64,000 nt of DNA, from NCBI GenBank assembly GCA_002794735.1, contig NBAZ01000009.1:1328723-1392722 (forward strand), written 5' to 3'. The translations under genes and the position numbers were made by a program. Shown one piece after another: positions 12,396-24,491 of the stretch. Under the pieces are notes generated by a model. It was not told the origin of the DNA, did not search any database, and saw nothing but the letters and a program-made list of their open reading frames with translations. The stretch's first letter is position 1; each line of letters begins with the position of its first letter. The DNA is from Pyrrhoderma lamaoense. Taxonomy: Eukaryota > Basidiomycota > Agaricomycetes > Hymenochaetales > Hymenochaetaceae.

Positions 12396-13209
12396 TGTTA
12401 TGAAACCAAGTCTATTTCGCTTTTTTGCTTACTAAGCAGCTTATATAAGCTGACCATACATAAGCTAACCATGCACTTACATAAGCATATTACATAAGTG
12501 AATTATCTAATCATCTTACATGAGCTACTTACCTAATCATTATTACCTATGCATCTTACTTAATTAGCTTAGTCAGCATGCTTACCTAATCACTTATAAT
12601 ATGCTTACATAAGTCGCTTACTAAGCACTTACTCATCATATGACTCAGCTGTTTTATTAAGCATCTCATCTTATCTTATCACTCTTTTATCTCCACTGCT
12701 TACTCATCTGTTCTAGAACATTTTGAGACCTTCCAGAACATTCTAGAATATTCCACCATGTTCTACCACCTTCCATCATTCTCCATGGTCATCTTTCTCC
12801 ATTTGGTTTAGTCTCTTTGTAATTAGCCTAATTTAGTGTTTCAGCTAGCACAGTCTAGTTTAGCCTCATAGTTTAGCCTATTTCTTATGTTTCATCAAAC
12901 ACAGTCTAGCACAGCTTAGTTAGCCTAATAGTTTAGCCATAGACTCTGACGGGTTTTTTCATTATTCCCACACTGCCTCCCACATGTATAAATACCCCTC
13001 TTTTGTCAGTAGCTAGTCCCCCAATCTTGATCTTGTCTTCTCTTTTAGACTAGTACCTTCTAATACATCCTCTTGTCCTCTCTGCATTGTTCTTCCTCTC
13101 CTCTTACCCCTCCTCTCCTCTGTCTTTGTCTATATCAGTGTATGCTAGTTGTGCCTTGTCTTCAGACCCTGCTGATTAATACTGGTACTAGAACTAGTCA
13201 TTGCTAACA
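12396..13209 (+). mobile_element. Solo LTR of the element-C family
   Basis: An 814-bp segment starts TGTTATGAAACCAAG and ends GCTAACA, matching along its length the LTRs at 28292-29069 and 34331-35114. It is bounded by a perfect 5-bp duplication CTATC (12391-12395 and 13210-13214). There is no internal region, so it is a solo LTR left by LTR-LTR recombination. It is more diverged than the two LTRs of element C, so the family has been active over some time. Confidence 0.88.
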
Positions 13210-13247
13210 CTATCTCAACCATCTAACCACTTCTAAGAGAGAAAGAG

Positions 13248-13534
13248 TGTTAGGGTTTAATTTAGAAGAGCTTGTTTACAGTGGGAGGGTTGATCTAAAA
13301 GAAAAAAGGAGGAATATTGGACTGAACTACTATGGAGGATTATCTAATAGGGGCCTCATTTAATCAGAACCCTATAACTGGAATTACTACCTGGGGGATC
13401 AAGCTAGCTATCAAACTATAGAGTCTTTACTAAGAGAAGCTGGAGGATTTGTTCAAGCTGAACATAGATACATTCTGTGCAATCAGGTTATTCAATTACA
13501 AGGGCACTTGTTCAACTATACTCTGGAACTAATT
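13248..13534. repeat. Degenerate dispersed repeat, copy 2
   Basis: Homologous to the start of the repeat at 5095 (same TGTTA opening, same NPITGITTW-coding stretch), losing similarity after about 13534. It probably continued further before decay or truncation. Confidence 0.6.
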
Positions 13535-13596
13535 CACAGTGTGTCAACAAATTTCTATGTGACACATAATAATTAGTCTATAATACATGTCATCTC

Positions 13597-13911
13597 TGTC
13601 AGCGACCAGCAGAGCCTCTACTTGATAAGTACTAAGTGTGAGCAACACAAAGTGGGGGACAAGTGTATTGAGGTACTGGGATAAGACAAAAACAAAGCTA
13701 AGTTGTACATGAGCTACTAAGCAGTCTTATATATCTAATAACCCTGGGAAAAGTATGAGGTAATAACTACATAGCACCCGGTCACCTGATTCCCAGTGAC
13801 TAAGCCGATCACATGACAACCGGCAACCCTCTTAGAGACTGTCTATGTGATAGAAGAGAAATAAATGAGAAAATGAAAGAAATAATTACAAGTTTGTTTT
13901 CGTTCATGACA
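13597..13911 (-). repeat. 3' LTR of element A
   Basis: A 315-bp segment that on the minus strand starts TGTCATGAACG and ends CGCTGACA. The polypurine tract abuts it at 13912. A TATA-like TATATAAG lies inside on the minus strand. The left flank is ATCTC; a matching target duplication cannot be checked because the other end is missing. Confidence 0.8.
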
Positions 13912-13926
13912 TCACCCCCTCCTTAT
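13912..13926 (-). promoter_or_regulatory. Polypurine tract of element A
   Basis: On the minus strand the sequence AAGGAGGGGGTGA immediately precedes the LTR start. This is the usual position of the plus-strand primer for LTR-element reverse transcription. Confidence 0.75.
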
Positions 13927-13944
13927 GCAAAACATCCTCGTTTT

Positions 13945-15969
13945 CTATTCTGTGAGTGGGTCAGTGAACCGATAAACAGGTTGGAATGGTAGCTGTTGAA
14001 AGTCTACACTGTGTAGCTTACGAGGAGCTAATGGGTTTTGTCGATAAAACTCGGCTACAACCTCGGGTGCATTCTTCAAATAGCTTGCTGGTAGCCATTG
14101 GTCGTGCTCGTGCGAATACCCTTTCCATTTAACCTTAAACTGCAACACTCCTCGTCCCACTAATCTAGCTCCCAACACTTCCTCCACTTCCCATTCTTCA
14201 TTTCCATCTACAATTTCTAGTGGCAGTGGTGGTGGTCGTTGCTGTGATTCGAACTGAGGGGAGTGATATGGAGATAGCAGGACTTCATTGAATACCGGAT
14301 GGATCCTCCATGTGTCTGGTAGCTTCAACTTGTATGCAGCTTTGCCAACCTTATCTACAATCGTGAACAGACCCAGTCTTTTGTCATCCAGCTTTTTCAT
14401 GGGTTGTTTGGTAGTTATGTTGGTAGCTTCTAACCAGACTTTGTTGCCTTTCTTGTACGCAATAGATTCCCCTTTAGTTCTGTCATAGAACCACTTCATT
14501 GTCTCTGCTGCCATCTTAAGGCTGGCCCCTACTTCCTCTTGGACTTTGCTCATGCGTTCTTTGAACTGCTGAGCAGATTCATTACAAGCTATTACATGAG
14601 GGTTGGAGCCTTTGTAAGGGTGGCGACCGTGGTTGACAAAGAATGGTGAGTGTCCTGTGGATGCTTGCACTTTGTCATTGTATGCAAACTCTGCAATAGC
14701 TAGCCAGTCTGCCCAGTCATTCTGTCTGAAGTTGATGTAGATCCGAAGGTACTGCTCAATCTCTTGGTTGATCCGCTCAGTCTGGCCATCAGTCTGGGGG
14801 TGATATGCAGTGGATGGGTTTGCTTCTATCCCCAGTAGTCGGTACAGATCTTTCATAAAGCTAGACTCAAACTGTGGTCCCCGATCACTGATAACCTTTC
14901 GAGGGATGCTGTGGAGCCTGAATACCTGGTCACAATAGATCTTTGCCATGCCTTCTGAAGTCAGCTTTGTGTTGGTGGGGATTGCATGTATCTGCTTGCT
15001 AAAGCGATCCACAATTACGCATATGGCATTGAACCCTCGTGATTCTGGTAGTTCACCAATTAGATCTACAGAGATGACCTCCCATGGTTCTGATGGTATC
15101 TCATTGGGGTTTAGCAGGGTGTGTTTCCTTTCCCGGTGAGCCTTGGTTCTTTGGCAAGCTTTGCAGCCTGAGACATATGTATGCACTTGAGCAGAGATTC
15201 CAGGCCACCAGTAACTCCGTGTGATCAGTTCGTGAGTTTTGTGTTGCCCTGGGTGGCCTGTGAGAGGGTCATCATGGTGTACTCTAATGATGTCTTCTTG
15301 TAACTTTGTGTCCCATGGCACGTACAGCTTGTGCTCCCAGAATACCAAGCCCTCATCTTCGTGTCTCCATTCCTTGTTTCCCGTGTCTAATGCCTTTTTA
15401 ACTGACTTGTCCATTGGTTTACGACTGTCTTTGATTCTTTGGACCAAATTTGTGTCAAGAGATTCAATGGTTACATCATGGATAAACCACTCAGGCTTCA
15501 ACAAAGTGACATTTTTGTTGTCATTCTCCCCCCTCTCATGATCTGCTCGTCTCGAGAGGAGGTCAGCCTTTTTCATCTCTTTTCCAGCCTTTAGTACAAT
15601 TCGCAAGTTGTAATCAGCCAGTTCAGTAACCCATTGTGCTTGTCTGCGGTTCAGATCTTGTGGAGCTTTGAAGTAGGATAAGTTTTTGTGGTCTGTCCAT
15701 ACTTCAACAGGGTGCTTGGCTCCTAAAAGATACTGCCTCCATTCCCGCAAGGCAAGCATGATTGCTAGCATCTCCTTGTCATAGATTGCATAGTTGTGTT
15801 CTGCTTGTGACATGGACTGGGAGAAGTATGCAATAGGGCGCCATTTGCCTTCTTGTTTCTGAGACAAGATCGCTCCAACTGCAAAATCTGATGCATCACT
15901 CTTGACTCTGAATGGGTCTTCATCTGTGGGCACTGCCAACACCGGAAAACTCTTTACTGCCTCCTTCAA
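13945..15969 (-). pseudogene. Element A Pol C-terminal part: RNase H, integrase, chromodomain
   Basis: An open frame of 674 codons. In order it shows an RNase H region (DASDFAVGAILSQ near the start, IYDKEMLAI), the integrase zinc-binding HHCC region (HHDDPLTGHPG .. CKACQRTKAHR), the integrase core (SVDLIGELPE, SDRGPQFESSF, INQEIEQYL for the D, D, E residues), a GPF/Y-like module and a C-terminal chromodomain (EWEVEEVLGARL .. FKVKWKGYSHEHDQW). The chromodomain in such elements is known to guide integration to modified histones. A TAG at 16000-16002 separates this frame from the RT, so Pol is not made whole. Confidence 0.88.
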
Positions 15970-16002
15970 ACCCTCAAAAGCCTTCCGCTCCTCTTCTCCC
16001 CA

Positions 16003-16935
16003 CTACCACTCCACATTTCCAGTCAACCGGTTAAGAGGTCTTGCTATTTTGCTAAAGTCTTTTATGAATTGATGATAGAAGTTGCAGAAGCCCAGGAATG
16101 ATTGGACGTTTGTGAGGTTCTTGGGTTCTGGCCAGGTTTGGATGGCTTCAACTTTCTTTGCATCTATGCAGATCTCTCCATTGCCTACAATAAAGCCTAA
16201 GTATTTGATGGTGCTTTGAGCAAAAGTGCACTTCTCAAATTGTAGGTACAGTTGATTCCACTTTAGGATTTTTAGCACCTGTTGCACAATATGGTCATGC
16301 TCTTTCAAGTCCATGGTGTAGATGAGAATGTCGTCCAGATAAACAATGACATGCCCCTTGTCTACCAGGTCTTTTAGGATAGAGTTCATGAAGCTTTGGA
16401 AAGTGGCTGGTGAGTTGGTTAGTCCAAAGAACATCACCGTGGGTTTGAACAGCCCTCAGTTAGTTTTGAACACTGCCTTCCACTCGTCTCCTTCTTTTAT
16501 GCATATATTGTTGTAGCCCCAGCGGACATCAAGCTTGGTAAAGTATTTGGCTTGCTTTGTTTTATCGATAAGTTCTTGAATCAGGGGTAGCAGGTACTTG
16601 TTTTTGACTGTCCCCTGATTAAGCTTACAATAGTCTTGTACTGGACAAAGTTTGCCATCCTTCTTTTTGACGAAGAAGAAGGGTGATGCCATGGGTGGTT
16701 TAGAAGGGTGAATGCGACTGTTTCATAGATTTTCTGCCAGAAATTCATCAAAAACTTGTTGCTTCTCTCGGTTAAGTGGGTAGACTTTGCAATTGGCTGG
16801 GGAGAAACCTGGGGTGAGCTCAATAGCATGGTCCCAAGGACGTTGCTCTGGGAGATGATCAAATTCTTCTTCACTGAAGACCTCAGGGAAGTCCCTAACA
16901 TAGTCAGGGGTCACCTCCTGTGGTCTCTGCTGCAC
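16003..16935 (-). pseudogene. Element A reverse transcriptase, broken
   Basis: The RT signature VIVYLDDILIYT is intact, with upstream [15 protein letters not shown] and FFGLTNSPATFQ motifs. The frame is interrupted by a stop next to GLFKPTVMF (near 16456) and shifts near 16700-16720, where the [13 protein letters not shown] segment continues in another frame. Other single-copy genes in this window show one-base losses too, so part of this could be consensus error, but two distinct stops favour real decay. Confidence 0.85.
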
Positions 16936-16983
16936 TATTCGACAATTCTTTTCAACATATCGGTCCCAGTCGAAGAAGAAGAT

Positions 16984-17919
16984 TCAATCCCCTGGTTTTA
17001 GATCATCTTCTGGATTCAGCCTGATCTCCACATCTTGTTCTCTTTCACAGTTGGCTTGGTTATATCCACACTGGGCTGAGCATCGGTTAAAACACAGTGT
17101 TGCATCAGTCCAGTCAATTGAGGGGTTGTGGATTTTTAACCAATTGTGCCCGAGAAACAAGTCTGTGTCCCCTAGGTCTGTGACAGCGAGATCAATACAC
17201 TCAGAATGATCATCAATAGTTAGTTGCAAAGTAGTGAACTCCCTGATTGAGCCATTCTTGTTAAGAGTGCTATCAGCATTATAGACTGGTATTGCAAGTG
17301 GTGTTTTGCATGTAGGTATTTGGTAGTCTATGATGAAACACTGATTGATGCATGATCCTGTGCACCCACTGTCAACAAGGGCTCTAGTGCCTATTCGTGA
17401 GCTGTTGTCCAGCCTTGTGACTGTAACTGGGACTGTTAACTGCCTCCCCCTGCCCCCTTTCACAAACCGAATTGGCTCCCTCATCATCCCTACTGCCACC
17501 TCTGCATCCTCCTTACCCATCCTCCGTATTTCCTCCAACAATTCATCTGTCACTTCCTCTCTGCGCCCCTCTGGAATAAGGGAGAGTAACACTGGACGTA
17601 CTTGACTGTCAGGGTCTTCTCGTATCCTTTGCACCATCCAAGGATTTGAGAATGGCTCTAACAAGTCCTGTCGTTGTGTTTTTGGTTTCACGGGTTTTAA
17701 TGACTTGGCCAAAGAGTTAGAATAAATAGTTTTATTAGAAGAAAAGGAAGCAGAAGAAATAGAGTCATTTTTAAAAGTTACAAGGTTAGAAGTACAACAT
17801 TTTTTTACGGAAGTTTTGACATTTTCTGATTTTGTATTAGTGTTTTTGTTCATTTTTTCTGAAATTGGCCATGGGAAAAAAGAGAAAACCGAGTCATTGC
17901 CCTCACATGCCGTGTTCAT
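16984..17919 (-). CDS. Element A protease region (start of Pol)
   Basis: Contains the retropepsin active-site motif ALVDSGCTGSCIN and a downstream LFLGHNWLKIHNPSIDW typical of Ty3/gypsy Pol N-termini. The first ATG (17919-17917) overlaps the gag stop as ATGA and is in the -1 frame relative to gag. The same frame is open upstream back to a TTTTGC motif. Either -1 slippage or coupled restart could produce Pol. Confidence 0.8.
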   Translation of the reverse strand: MNTACEGNDSVFSFFPWPISEKMNKNTNTKSENVKTSVKKCCTSNLVTFKNDSISSASFSSNKTIYSNSLAKSLKPVKPKTQRQDLLEPFSNPWMVQRIREDPDSQVRPVLLSLIPEGRREEVTDELLEEIRRMGKEDAEVAVGMMREPIRFVKGGRGRQLTVPVTVTRLDNSSRIGTRALVDSGCTGSCINQCFIIDYQIPTCKTPLAIPVYNADSTLNKNGSIREFTTLQLTIDDHSECIDLAVTDLGDTDLFLGHNWLKIHNPSIDWTDATLCFNRCSAQCGYNQANCEREQDVEIRLNPEDDLKPGD

Positions 17920-19037
17920 GCTTGAGCCGCTGCAAAACCCTCCTCAAATTCCGTCTCATCCTCGCCCTCACCTTCTTCCTCAAAGTCACTCTCCTTCAAC
18001 TCTTCCACTCCATCTGCCCATGCTTTCCTCTCACTTCCACTCATAGCACGCAAGATTGCTCGGATCTGTGTCTTTTGGTTGGGACATTTGCGTGCAAAAT
18101 GTCCAACCTTTCCACACAAGTAGCAACCACCTCGTTGTTGAGCCTGTCCTACTGACACATCCATTGGCTGCCCAAGTCCTGCAAACATGGTCCCCGAGTG
18201 GTCTTGCTTAGCAGGGGCCTCATTAGCTGGGCAAGTGACAGGTGGGTTGTTTTGTGGATGTGGTTTAAACATGCTCAGAAGAGAGTTGCCTTGTCCTTGT
18301 ATCGCCCTCAGTTCCAACTTGGTTCTCTCGTGGAGCATAGCCTGTTCTTTCCATTCTTTATAAGTTACAGGGGTGGGGCGAGAGCTGAGAACAAAGGTAA
18401 GGGTGTCTTCGGGTAGAGCTTTCTTTAGCAGGGAGATTAAGTAGGGTTCGTGCATGATGGTGTTGTAGCCTGCTTTTTGTAAGTAGATCTTGAACTGCTG
18501 GAAGAACTTGTTGTAAGACTGTTTGACCACTCAAAGTCTCTCCAAGTCACATTGTGTGTTAGCTCGTTTGTTGGGGTCCGAGAAGGCTGCCTCTAGCTTT
18601 CTGATGAACTCACAACTGGTGTCTTTGAAGTCTCCCGCATCATCATAAGCAGATTCCAAGTAGTTTTCTGCCCATACACTTGCATGACCTCCTTTCATAA
18701 AAGACAGCACAAACAGGGCTTGGGATTCGTCATCTGGAAAGTCTGCTTTGGCTGCTCGTAGGTATGTGGTGACAGAGCAAATGAAAGCATCATAGTCCTT
18801 GCCATCGAAAGGTTCTGGTTTGGCTACGTGGATCTTAGCACGAGGGGCTGGGCAGTGCTGTTGTTCCACTAGTGCCATAAGTCCTCTCACCACATTGTTG
18901 GTCCCTTTGATTTCTTCTCTAAGAGCTCGAAGCTGTAGCTGTAGCTGCTCCACAGTAGGGGGTGCGGGAGGTGGGTCAAGCTGCTCTTGCTGCTGCTGCT
19001 GTTGTTGTTGTTGTTGTGGTTCTATGTTGTCCTGTTC
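17916..19037 (-). pseudogene. Element A Gag, 5' end truncated
   Basis: Two frames joined near 18530 by one break together give a Gag with a Gln-run N-terminus, a capsid-like region (HVAKPEPFDGKDYDAF) and a CCHC zinc knuckle CYLCGKVGHFARKC near 18120. It ends in an acidic tail rich in Glu. There is no ATG before the junction with the LTR of element B; the frame meets an in-frame TAG just inside that LTR. So the native start was lost when the element was cut. Confidence 0.8.
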
Positions 19038-19483
19038 TGTCAGCAACTAAACCCAGTCTATAGTCAGAGTCCGGTCTAAGTCACTAATCAACATGTATCA
19101 ATAGTAGTGGAGAGCAATAAGATGTATTGAAGGTAGCTCCAGTGTCGAGTCAGGAGAGTAGACAAGGTTGAAACTGAGGACTATCTACTGACAGAGGTGC
19201 TACTTATATACAGTTTGAAGCATGTGACATGATGGTGTGATCATGGATAGAAAAGGAAAGAAATAGAATGTGATAGAACATGGTAGAATGTTGAAGAATA
19301 TAAAAGAATGGAAATGTCTGTAATGGATCGGAGTTTGTCAATAAGGATGAGTAAAGAAGAATGGGTTAAGGGTTGTGGAGTAATATGGATTAGTAAAGAG
19401 GTCCGAGGTATGTGATGGGTTTTAGTAATGCGAGAAAGAGGGAAAAAACGTGAGAATAAGGGAAAAAGGAAAAGTACATGACA
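19038..19483 (-). repeat. 3' LTR of element B
   Basis: A 446-bp TG..CA segment, nearly the same as 25114-25560 and 37667-38114. On the minus strand it begins TGTCATGTACTTTTCC and ends TTGCTGACA. It directly abuts the truncated gag of element A. Confidence 0.92.
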
Positions 19484-19496
19484 TTACCCCCCTCTC
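19484..19496 (-). promoter_or_regulatory. Polypurine tract of element B
   Basis: On the minus strand GAGAGGGGGGTAA runs directly into the 3' LTR. Element C has an almost identical tract at 34316-34330, another sign that the two families share replication signals. Confidence 0.85.
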
Positions 19497-19517
19497 AAAG
19501 GCAATTGTCTCGATTGC

Positions 19518-20366
19518 TTATGGGAGAATGATTTCTGGGTTATTGAATCGAACAATCTTAGAATGAGGAGGGTTGCACGCTGGGAAGTTGTCCTTTAGCA
19601 GAGGTATAAAACGAATATTTTGGTAGTCTGTAATAGTGAGCTTTCTGTGGGCATTTGGATTCTTTCGTAAAAATTCCTGAAGTGCTTCTTGAGAATTGGT
19701 AAGATTCCCCAGTGGTTCCCAAGTTCGCTCCTGTGGCCCATACCCCTTCCAATGTACCAAGTACTCTGCTTGTCTTCGTCTCCAGTTGTATCGTGATGCT
19801 AGAATCTCCTCAACTTCCCATTCTGATTCCTGATCCACAATTATGGGCTCTGGTCTATTCAAGTTTTGTTGTGACTCGTAATGAGGCTTCTTGTAAGGGT
19901 GTAAAAGAACTTCATTGAAGACTGGATGTATGCAGCTCATAGAGGGTGGTAATTCAAGTTTATAAGCAGAAGCTCCAATCTTTTCCAATACTTTGAAGGG
20001 ACCATATCTTTTATCATCAAACTTTTTCATGGGTTGCATTGTGTGAATGTTGGTTGCTTCTAGCAGTACTAAGTCCTCAGGTTGGTAATCAATTGGCTCC
20101 TCTCTAGTTCGGTCATAGAATCTTTTCATTGTAGAGACAGCTTTTTTCAGTGCTTCTTTCGCATTTTTTCGTACAGTCTCCATTCGTTGTGCGAATTGGG
20201 TGGCAGTCTCGTTGTTGGACTCGTAGCAAGAGTTAGTGCCTTTGTAAGGGTGGTAACCATAGTTGAGAAAGAATGGTGAGTGTTTTGTGGATGACTGTTC
20301 TCTGTCATTATATGCAAATTCTGCCAGTGCTAACCAGTCTGCCCAATTGTCTTGACTGAAGTTCAC
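19518..20366 (-). pseudogene. Element B integrase C-terminal part and chromodomain
   Basis: A frame with the integrase tail (WADWLALAEFAYNDREQSST), a GPF module (DDKRYGPFKVLEKIGASAYK) and a chromodomain (SEWEVEEILASRYNWRRRQ .. YLVHWKGYGPQERTWEP). It supplies the chromodomain that element D lacks. Upstream the integrase core continues in other frames after breaks. Confidence 0.85.
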
Positions 20367-22364
20367 AAAGATTCATAAGTACTGTTCAACTTCTTGGTTA
20401 ATCCGCTCTGTTTGTCCATCTGTTTGTGGTGATATGCCGTTGAAGGGTTTGCTTCAATACCAAGAAGTTTATACAGTTCTTTCATAAACTTGGACTTGAA
20501 TTGGGGGCCTCTATCATGTATAAGTTTTCTGGAATTCCATGAAGTTTAAAGACATGATCACAGTAGAGTTTGGCCATCCCTTGAGATGTGACTGTTGTAT
20601 GAGTGGGAGTGACATGGATTTGTTTGGTAAAGTGATCCACAAAGACGCAGATTGCATTGTATCCTTGAGACTCTGGTAGCTCACCAATGAGATCAACTGA
20701 CACTTCTTCCCAAGGATGTTCTGGAATATTATGGGGTGTAGAGGGTTGTGGGGGCGTGTTCTTCGTGGTTTAGTTGTTTGGCATGTGTGGCAGCCTTCCA
20801 CATATTGTTTGACATCTTCTTTAATTCCAGGCCAGATGTAATTGCAAGTGATCAGTTCCTGAGTTTTGTACTGTCCTGGGTGTCCAGCTATGACTGAATC
20901 GTGGTGATTTTTAATGATGTCCTTGCATAGCCTTGTATCTCTGGGTATGTAGATGCATCCTTTGTAAGTAATGAGACCATCTTCTAATTCTTCCCAACGT
21001 GAATCTTTCTTTTTTAGTGCTTTCTTGGCTTTTTGATCCAGCTTTGTCTTTGCTGCTTTGGCATGTTCCAAGAAATTTTGATCCAAGGATTCAAGAGTTA
21101 CATCTCTTAGCCATTCAGGTTTGATTACCATCACCTCTCGGTTGTCATTCTCCCCCCTTTCATGATCTGCTCGTCTCGAGAGGAGATCAGCTTTAGTGTT
21201 CTGTTTGCCTTTTAAGTAGTGTATTTCCAAGTCATATTCTTGTAGTTCCACTACCCATCTGGCTTGTCTATGATTCAGATCTCAAGGTTGAGTCCAGTAT
21301 GTGATGTTTTTGTGGTCTGTAAAGATTTGGACAGGTAGTGGGTGGCCAATAAGATAGTGTCTCCATTCTTTGAGTGCCTCCATGATAGCAAGCATTTCTT
21401 TGTCATAGATGACATAATTTCACTCTGTGGATGTCAAGGATGCAGATCTATAAGCAATAGGGTGCCATTTGCCATCAATTAATTGAGAGAGTACTGCTCT
21501 ATTTGCAAAGTCTGAAGAGTCTGCTTCAATGCGAAATGGTGCTCCAGATATTGGCAAATGTAGCACGGGCTCTTGGCAGATGCAATCTTTTAGCTTATTG
21601 AAGGCTTCTGTTTGAGAATCTGTCCACTTCCAGTCTGCATTGCCAGTTAAGTCATGTAGAGAGCAAGCTAGATTACTATAACCTTTGATAAACCACCTGT
21701 AGAAATTACAAAACCTTAAGAAACTTTGTAGCTGTTTTTTGTTCTTGGGCAATGGCCATTCCTTGACTGCTTGGATTTTACTAGGATCCATGCACAGTTT
21801 TCCTCTTCCCATAATAACTTCAAGGTATTCAACTTCTTTCTGCTCGAATAGGCATTTCTCTGGCTTCAAGTATAGCTTGTTATTGTGTAGTACATCTAGC
21901 ACCTGTTGCACTAGTTTCCTGTGCGACTCTAGGTCTGCTGTGAAGATGAGAATGTTGTCTAGATAGACTACAACATGTCCTCCATCAATCAGTTCCTTCA
22001 GAATATGATTCATGAAGCCTTGAAAAGTTGCTGGGGAGTTTGTAAGGCCGAAGAACATAACAGTTGGTTTGAAGAGTCCTCTATTGGTTCTGATGGCTGC
22101 TTTCCATTCGTCCCCTTCTTTGATTCAGATATTGTTGTATCCCCATCGTACGTCTAGTTTAGTGAAGTGTTGGGAATCCTTAAGCTTATCAATAAGCTCT
22201 GGAATCAAGGGGAGGGGGTACTTGTTTTTTACTGTCATGCTATTCAGCTTTTGATAGTCTTGTACAGGTCGTAGTTCTCCACTTTTCTTTTTTACAAAGA
22301 AGAAAGGCGAAGCCATGGGGGATTTGGAGGGTCTGATCCATCCTGTTTTCAGGTTTTCATCCAA
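20367..22364 (-). pseudogene. Element B reverse transcriptase, RNase H and integrase core, broken
   Basis: RT, RNase H and integrase motifs can be followed through several frames: [28 protein letters not shown], RNase H [12 protein letters not shown] sequence, integrase zinc region (CHTCQTTKPRRTRPHN) and SVDLIGELPESQG. Interruptions include stops near 21285, 21420 and 22125 and frame changes near 20440, 20520 and 20720. The RT active site reads YLDN instead of YLDD, so this copy could not encode an active enzyme even if the frame were open. The break near 20720 is shared with element D. Confidence 0.85.
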
Positions 22365-22478
22365 GAACTTGTCAAGCGCTTTATTTTCCGCTTTAGAAAG
22401 TGGGTAGATCTTGCAATCAGTGAGTTTGAACCCAGGTGTGAGTTCTATTGCATAATCCTATGGGCATCTCTCTGGAAG

Positions 22479-23340
22479 TTAATCAAATTCCTGTTTTCCG
22501 AAAACCTCTGGGTATTCTTTTAAATAATCCACTTTATTGCTCCTCCTCTTAGTTGGGGTAAAGCCCAACTCGTGTATCCTATAAGCCAGTTCTATCTGTC
22601 TGACATATTTTTTCTCTTGCTGATAACCCAGCCAATCCAGTATGAAAATGCAGTCTCCTTCTTCTAGTTCTGAGCTGATAGAGTTGATATGATAATCTAG
22701 TTGCCGTATCTTGGCAGATGCATGTCCGCATGTTTCTGGACAATGGTTGAGAGTAACTTCTCCTTTGTTCCAGTCTATACTGGGGTTGTGGAACTTCAGC
22801 CATTTGTGTCCAATAAACAGGTCTGTCTTTCCCAGACTGGTGACTGCTAACTGGATCTGCTCCTTGTGTTCACCAATTAACATCATCAGCTCTACCAATT
22901 CTGTAATAGATCTTGCTTGATTCCTTGTTCCATCTGCATTGTAAACGGGATAGGGATGGGTGTTTTCTGGGTAGGGATTTGGTGTTTGTGAACAAATTCT
23001 CTGTCTATGCACGAGCCAGTGCATCCAGAGTCTAGTAGAGCTTTAACTTTAAAGGTTCACTGATCCTCTAGAGTCGTGAGCTGTGCAATAGGTCTAGCTG
23101 GTGTCCTTGCGACCCTCAATGTATTGTTTGGGTTGTTGCAGAGAGTAAAGTGCTTTTAGAGCTGTCTCGTCATCTAGTTTGGAAATGGCTTGAAGTGTCT
23201 CTGTAGTAGCTTCCTGGGTTCTTTTCTTATGAACTAAGCTTCTGAGTGCCAACAGAGCATGGCCTTCGGAGTCTTTTCTAATTTGTTGTAAGGTCTATTC
23301 TGGAGTGAAGGGTTTGGGGAAGGTTTGAGACATGGTTTTT
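22479..23340 (-). pseudogene. Element B protease region, broken
   Basis: Homologous to 35115-36164 of element D. The segment PVYNADGTRNQARSITELVE and the LFIGHKWLKFHNPSIDW motif are readable in 22479-23024. The active-site DSGCTGS stretch falls in another frame just upstream because of one or more indels. The region is far more damaged than in D. Confidence 0.75.
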
Positions 23341-23454
23341 AGTTCTTGTTTTGGTTCAACAACTGTATTTCAAAGCAAACTACTGGTACAGGTAGTTGTT
23401 GGACATAATTAGGAGTGGGGGTGTTAAAACTCGAACTGTGTACCTCAGGAGACA

Positions 23455-24491
23455 TGTCTGCAACTGAGGTTAAGCAAAATCCGATTCCTTCATCTCTGCT
23501 ATAGCATCTGCCCATTCTTTCCTTTTGTCTCTGTCATTTCTTGCAGTAGTTCCCTTACTGACATCCTTGGTTTCTGAGGGCAATCGTGTGATAAATGGCC
23601 TTTCTGTTGACATCTGAAACAGTGTCCTTCTTTCCTCATTCTATCCATGTCCATGGGTTGCTTGCTGAGTGATTCATAGGTGTGGTAGCTACTTTAGGGG
23701 GTGTGGGGGTTGGACAAGGTGTAGGTTTGAATGGAGGGGGTCTGTGTTCAAAACGAGGTTTGTTGGCTGTTATTGTGTTGTCAATCTTGGTTGCTATTGT
23801 CCTCCATCCTTCTACTGTGGTGGGTTCATTACCAGTTGCCAAGATAGCCATCACTATGTTGCTTCGAAGAGCTGTCCTCAAATGGTTGATAATCAGGGGT
23901 TCAAAGGCAGCACCAGTCATTCCAGCACGAGCTCGAGTCAAGGAGAGTTCTGTGAAGAACTTTTCAGCTGAGTCATGTCCTTGCTTCATAGTAGCTATCT
24001 TCTGCTGGCATGCTGTTGCTCGTGGGTATCCTTGAAACGTGTCTTAAGTTCATTTCAAAGTCATCCCAATCCCAGTTTCCACTGTCCGTTCTTTTGGTTA
24101 GTTGCTCCTGCTTCCAAGCTCCAGCATTGGGTCCAGTCATGTAAGAGCACACAAAGCATATCTGATCTTGTCCTGTGACCAGTATATTCTGTGCACTATA
24201 CATGTAGTTTTTGATCTGGACGAGCCATTCATCATATTTGGCTTTATCACCCGTGAACTCTTCTGGCTTATTCAGCAATGGGTTTTTGGGAGAGGGTTGG
24301 GGTGGTTGTAGTGCAGCTGCAACCGCTTGGACGAAGTTGTTGGGTAGTGTGATAACAGGTGGGTTGGAAAGTATCTGGGGAAGCATTCCCTGGATGGTGG
24401 CTGCAACTGTATTGGCAATTATTTCTTCCATGGTTGGTGCAGGAGTGGGCACTCGAGTGTTCTGGCCCTGAGGTTGTCCTTGTTGATTCAT
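23455..24491 (-). pseudogene. Element B Gag, frameshifted
   Basis: The Gag starts at 24491 with MNQQGQPQGQNTRVPTPAPT and proceeds through a capsid-like region before shifting frame near 23980. It continues with a Pro-rich linker and a CCHC knuckle (CFRCQQKGHLS near 23600). Element D carries the intact equivalent. The gag ATG overlaps the stop of the upstream ORF as ATGA. Near the gag end the conserved GATTTTGCTTAA motif is kept. Confidence 0.82.

Larger units (their letters stand above)
13597..19037 (-). mobile_element. Ty3/gypsy chromovirus element A, 5'-truncated
   Basis: Read on the minus strand the order is Gag, protease, reverse transcriptase, RNase H, integrase, chromodomain, polypurine tract, 3' LTR. 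The 5' LTR, primer site and true gag start are absent. The gag frame runs straight into the left LTR of element B at 19038 and is not continued on the far side of B (25561 is element D pol). The pol frame has at least two in-frame stops (near 16000 and 16456) plus a frame change near 16700, so the copy is dead. Its LTR is unrelated in sequence to those of B/D and C. Confidence 0.9.
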
